Source: Pelotomaculum_B sp964543575
GTDB taxonomy: Bacteria; Bacillota; Desulfotomaculia; Desulfotomaculales; Pelotomaculaceae
DNA length: 35,237 bases
NCBI GenBank assembly: GCA_964543575.1
Contig: CAZIYV010000019.1
Span: 1 to 35,237, forward strand
Direction: 5' to 3'
The translations under genes and the position numbers were made by a program. Positions 32,458 through 35,237 of this stretch are shown here, piece after piece (within the stretch, counting starts at the first letter, position 1; each line of letters starts with the position of its first letter). Below the pieces are notes generated by a model. The model ran no database searches, was not told where the DNA came from, and saw only the letters and a program-made list of their open reading frames with translations.

Positions 32458-32552
32458 ATTTACACAACCTTTCGTTTCTTATCTGAGTTTCAATTAATTG
32501 CACACTTGAGTATTTCTTCAAACTTAGTTCCCTATCAATATTAGCTTGCCCA

Positions 32553-32616
32553 AGGAATAAAAAAGTATATTAATTAAGCATGATAAATAGAGCAATACAA
32601 GAGGAGCTGATTTATT
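32553..32616 (+). repeat. Duplicated promoter/leader block, copy 2
   Basis: Near copy of 30881-30947. It carries direct boxes GCATGATAA (32578) and GCAATACAA (32592), again 14 bp apart, followed by GAGGAGCTGATTTATT before ATG 32617. The presence of the same block before two separate genes suggests shared control. Confidence 0.8.
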
Positions 32617-33522
32617 ATGCCATCTGAAAAAACCCAAAACAATGTTATTGAAATAAACAATCTTACCAAGTATTATGGTAAATCACGGGGAATTATTGAT
32701 GTAAGTTTTAATGTTGAAGAAGGTGAAATATTTGGATTTATAGGTCCTAATGGAGCTGGAAAGTCTACTACTATCAGAACTATATTATCGTTGATTTATC
32801 CAACGAGCGGGAGCGCTAAGATATTCGGAAAGGATTGCATGGAATTCGGGCCGGAAATTAAAAAGGAAATTGGATATTTACCGTCAGAAGTGTTTTATTA
32901 TGACGATATGAGGGTTATTGACCTATTAAGATATTCCGCAAGTTTTTACAAAAAGGATTGCAGTAAAAGAATAATAGAATTGGCTGAAATAATGGAACTT
33001 GATCTTAGGAAAAAAATTGATGATTTATCCTTTGGGAATAAAAAGAAGGTTGGCATTGTTCAAGGGTTACTGCATGACCCAAAGCTCATTATACTTGATG
33101 AGCCTACCAGTGGGTTAGACCCTCTGATGCAGCAAAAATTTTTTGATTTGTTGAAAGATGAAAATAAGAAGGGTGCCACTATTCTTTTTTCTTCACATAT
33201 TTTGAGTGAGGTTCAAAAATTATGTGCACGTGTAGCAATTATCAAAGAAGGAAGAATTATCAGCCTTGAGAGAATCAGCGCCCTAAGAGAAAACAGCTAT
33301 AAGAAAATTAAGGCCGAAACCACTGCCAAGATAGGAAATGACTTTTTTAAAATTGAAGGCGTGAGTAATATTGAAGTAAAGTATAACATTATAAGCTTTT
33401 TATTCAGAGGAAATATTAACTTGATTTTGAAAAAGCTTTCAGCAATAGAACTATCTAATCTCTGGATAGAAGAACCCGATCTTGAAGAAATCTTTATGCA
33501 TTACTATGAGAAGGGGGACTAA
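32617..33522 (+). CDS. ABC transporter ATP-binding protein
   Basis: Cytoplasmic ATPase of an ABC-2 type transporter, 301 aa, of the BcrA/NatA group. Walker A is GFIGPNGAGKSTTIRT, the signature is the divergent DLSFGNKKKVGIVQGLL, and Walker B plus D-loop is LIILDEPTSGLDPLMQQ, followed by the switch His in FSSHILSEVQ. A C-terminal regulatory extension of about 80 aa follows. GAGGAG precedes ATG 32617. Its stop TAA overlaps the ATG of the permease gene by one base, indicating coupling. The substrate is unknown; lantibiotic/bacitracin-type efflux or membrane remodelling are typical roles. Confidence 0.93.
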   Translation: MPSEKTQNNVIEINNLTKYYGKSRGIIDVSFNVEEGEIFGFIGPNGAGKSTTIRTILSLIYPTSGSAKIFGKDCMEFGPEIKKEIGYLPSEVFYYDDMRVIDLLRYSASFYKKDCSKRIIELAEIMELDLRKKIDDLSFGNKKKVGIVQGLLHDPKLIILDEPTSGLDPLMQQKFFDLLKDENKKGATILFSSHILSEVQKLCARVAIIKEGRIISLERISALRENSYKKIKAETTAKIGNDFFKIEGVSNIEVKYNIISFLFRGNINLILKKLSAIELSNLWIEEPDLEEIFMHYYEKGD

Positions 33523-34325
33523 TGGCGATGAACATGTTTCTACATGAATTGAAGTCTTACAGAAAATCAACAATTATATGGACGTGTTCATTAGCTGCAT
33601 TGATTATATTATTATTATCAATTTTTCCTGCTTTTTCGAAGGATGTTACAGAAGCAAAAAAGCTGCTTGAGGGGGTTCCTGAGGGAGTAAGAAAAGCAAT
33701 AGGGCTTTCTTTAGATAATTTCTTTACTCTCCTGGGTTATTATTCCTATGTATTTTTATATATAACCCTGTGTGGGTCAATTCAGGCCATGAATTTAGGG
33801 GTTTCAATCGTATCAAAGGAAGTGCGTGATAAAACCGCGGACTTTCTGTTAACAAAGCCTGTCAGCCGAAGGAGAATCATGACGGCCAAACTTCTAGCAG
33901 CATTAACCTCCCTGGTAATTACCAATGCTGTCTATTTAATAATTGCCGTCTATATGGCTTCAGTTGTACAGTCCGGACCTTTTAGCATGAAAATATTCCT
34001 TATGATTTCTGCCACATTATTTTTTATTCAAATTATATTTATGGCATTGGGAGTTATAGTTTCAGTAGTTGTTCCTAAAATTAAATCTGTACTTCCAATT
34101 TCACTTGGCACAGTTTTTGGTTTCTTCATTCTAAATATGTTTGATTCTGTTATCGGCGAAAAATCATTACGGTATCTAACTCCATTTAAATATTTTGATA
34201 CAGCATATATTATTAAAAATGCATCATATGAAACCTCATTTATTATTATCGAAGTAATATTTATTATTGTTGCAATAACAGCCAGTTACTTTATATATTT
34301 CAAAAAAGATATTCATGCAGTTTAA
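33522..34325 (+). CDS. ABC-2 type transporter permease, first copy
   Basis: A 267-aa membrane protein with about six hydrophobic helices. The pattern MFLHELKSYRKSTIIWTCSL, SKEVRDKTADFLLTKPVSRRRIMTAKLLAA and YLTPFKYFDTAYII is typical of ABC-2 permeases. It is clearly paralogous to the next gene (shared RKS[TL]IIW, KPVSR and YITPFKYFD blocks). Starts at ATG 33522 or an in-frame ATG at 33528; the GGGGG just before the overlap is the ribosome site. AT-rich. Confidence 0.9.
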   Translation: MAMNMFLHELKSYRKSTIIWTCSLAALIILLLSIFPAFSKDVTEAKKLLEGVPEGVRKAIGLSLDNFFTLLGYYSYVFLYITLCGSIQAMNLGVSIVSKEVRDKTADFLLTKPVSRRRIMTAKLLAALTSLVITNAVYLIIAVYMASVVQSGPFSMKIFLMISATLFFIQIIFMALGVIVSVVVPKIKSVLPISLGTVFGFFILNMFDSVIGEKSLRYLTPFKYFDTAYIIKNASYETSFIIIEVIFIIVAITASYFIYFKKDIHAV

Positions 34326-34355
34326 AAATTTAAACTTTAAGGGAGCTTTTTGATT

Positions 34356-35153
34356 ATGAATATATTTTTCAGAGAAATGAAGGCCAATAGAAAATCACTA
34401 ATAATTTGGTGCATAGGTTTATTAATGATGATAGCCGGCGGTATGGGTAAATATTCAGCCTTTTCCGGTACAGGTCAATCCGCAAACGAATTAATAGCTC
34501 AAATGCCTAGATCTATACAGTCTATAACAGGTGTAGGTTCCTTTGATTTAACAAAAGCGAGTGGATATTTTGGAGTGCTTTTCTTGTACCTGGTTATTAT
34601 GGCTACTGTCCATGCTTCAATGCTTGGAGCTAACATTTTTTCAAAGGAAGAACGGGATAAAACATCTGAATTTCTATTTGTAAAACCGGTTTCAAGAAAT
34701 AAGATTATTACAGAAAAGGTATTGGCAGCGTTTGTAAATATCTTAATATTTAATACTATAGCCCTGATTGCTTCAATTATTATTGTGGGGTATTACGGCA
34801 GGGGTGAAGAAATAGCAGGGGATATCATAAAATTAATGATTGGAATGTTTGTATTACAGTTAATGTATATGCTTATCGGAACGGGAGTAGCTGCTGCAAG
34901 TAAGAAACCGGAGAGCGCCGCCTCTGCAGCTGCCGGCATACTGCTGGTTACTTTTGTGCTATATAAGGTTATTGACTTAAATAAAAATCTTGAAATCTTG
35001 AAATATATAACTCCCTTTAAATACTTCGATGCAAAAGATTTGATGTACGGGGGAAAATTTGAACCTGTTTTTGTAATTCTGTCGGCTGTAATTATTGCAA
35101 TATTATTTAGGGCGACATATATATTTTATAAAAAGAGAGATTTAAATGTGTAG
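34356..35153 (+). CDS. ABC-2 type transporter permease, second copy
   Basis: A 265-aa membrane protein with about six helices, paralogous to the preceding permease: MNIFFREMKANRKSLIIWCIGL, SKEERDKTSEFLFVKPVSRNKIITEKVLAA and YITPFKYFDAKDLMYGG. ATG 34356 is chosen because GGGAG lies about 10 nt upstream; TTG 34350 is too close to it. With the first copy it would form a heterodimeric channel on a shared ATPase dimer. It is the last gene of the operon before a palindromic repeat. Confidence 0.9.
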   Translation: MNIFFREMKANRKSLIIWCIGLLMMIAGGMGKYSAFSGTGQSANELIAQMPRSIQSITGVGSFDLTKASGYFGVLFLYLVIMATVHASMLGANIFSKEERDKTSEFLFVKPVSRNKIITEKVLAAFVNILIFNTIALIASIIIVGYYGRGEEIAGDIIKLMIGMFVLQLMYMLIGTGVAAASKKPESAASAAAGILLVTFVLYKVIDLNKNLEILKYITPFKYFDAKDLMYGGKFEPVFVILSAVIIAILFRATYIFYKKRDLNV

Positions 35154-35180
35154 TCTTTCAATCGATGTAGCCCTATGGGG

Positions 35181-35237
35181 GAAGCAAGGGGACGTTCTTT
35201 TTTCTTACCCCGCTTGCTTCTCAGGATTTTACCCTGA
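35181..35237. repeat. Palindromic dispersed repeat, copy 2 (runs to window end)
   Basis: Second copy of the 31984-32039 unit in the same orientation, differing at a few bases and by one inserted base. It lies 28 bp after the stop of the second permease and could fold in the transcript. It may continue beyond the window. Confidence 0.9.

Overview
The window looks like a draft contig from an endospore-forming, anaerobic Clostridia-type Firmicute of the Peptococcaceae/Desulfotomaculum-Pelotomaculum kind. This is inferred from gene content: the mraZ-rsmH-ftsL-spoVD-murE order with a sporulation SpoVD, a DacF-type carboxypeptidase, a YaaH-type GH18 enzyme, strong AGGAGG-type ribosome binding sites, frequent TTG/GTG starts, and dispersed palindromes around a GGGGACGGTTCTCC core. 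Two runs of ten N (10491-10500 and 21050-21059) are scaffold joins inside real genes.

Region 1 (1-4940, minus) is the start of the division and cell-wall cluster, read mraZ, rsmH, ftsL, spoVD, murE. It is driven by a well-formed promoter at 4908-4936, followed by three GTGG boxes at exact 10-bp spacing that match an MraZ operator. Region 2 (5115-8519, minus) holds a small membrane-anchored protein of unknown function, then an operon of a quinate-dehydrogenase-like protein, a core MetE-like protein and a PHP-family phosphatase. That operon has a perfect consensus promoter (TTGACA-17 bp-TATAAT) and a perfect 27-bp hairpin in its leader. Region 3 (8516-15450, minus) holds a GH57-GT4 fusion for alpha-glucan synthesis, a Fur-family regulator, a DacF-like carboxypeptidase and feoB/feoA with a near-perfect Fur box.

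Region 4 (15563-22270) contains a 46-aa peptide gene, a GH18 enzyme on the minus strand, an MFS transporter with a polysaccharide deacetylase, and a glcD/glcF-type oxidase pair. Region 5 (22284-30700) has a MITE-like element, a YkgJ-type protein, an HtrA protease, a universal stress protein, a conserved small protein of unknown function, and a LonB-type protease with 11-bp-phased repeats upstream. It ends with a four-PAS sensor kinase and a separate 60-aa protein that resembles the kinase's own dimerization helices without the histidine.

Region 6 (about 30880-35237) is markedly AT-rich and looks acquired or remodelled. It has two small-protein genes, a group II intron 3'-end remnant, a CBO0543-type membrane protein, a truncated tRNA-Leu(UAA) 3' half with its terminator (a likely integration scar), and an ABC transporter with two paralogous permeases. 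Palindromic repeats in direct orientation lie before and after the ABC operon. A 65-bp promoter/leader block with paired GCATNATAA-like repeats occurs both before the 54-aa peptide gene and before the ABC operon. No transposase, integrase, CRISPR array or rRNA was seen.
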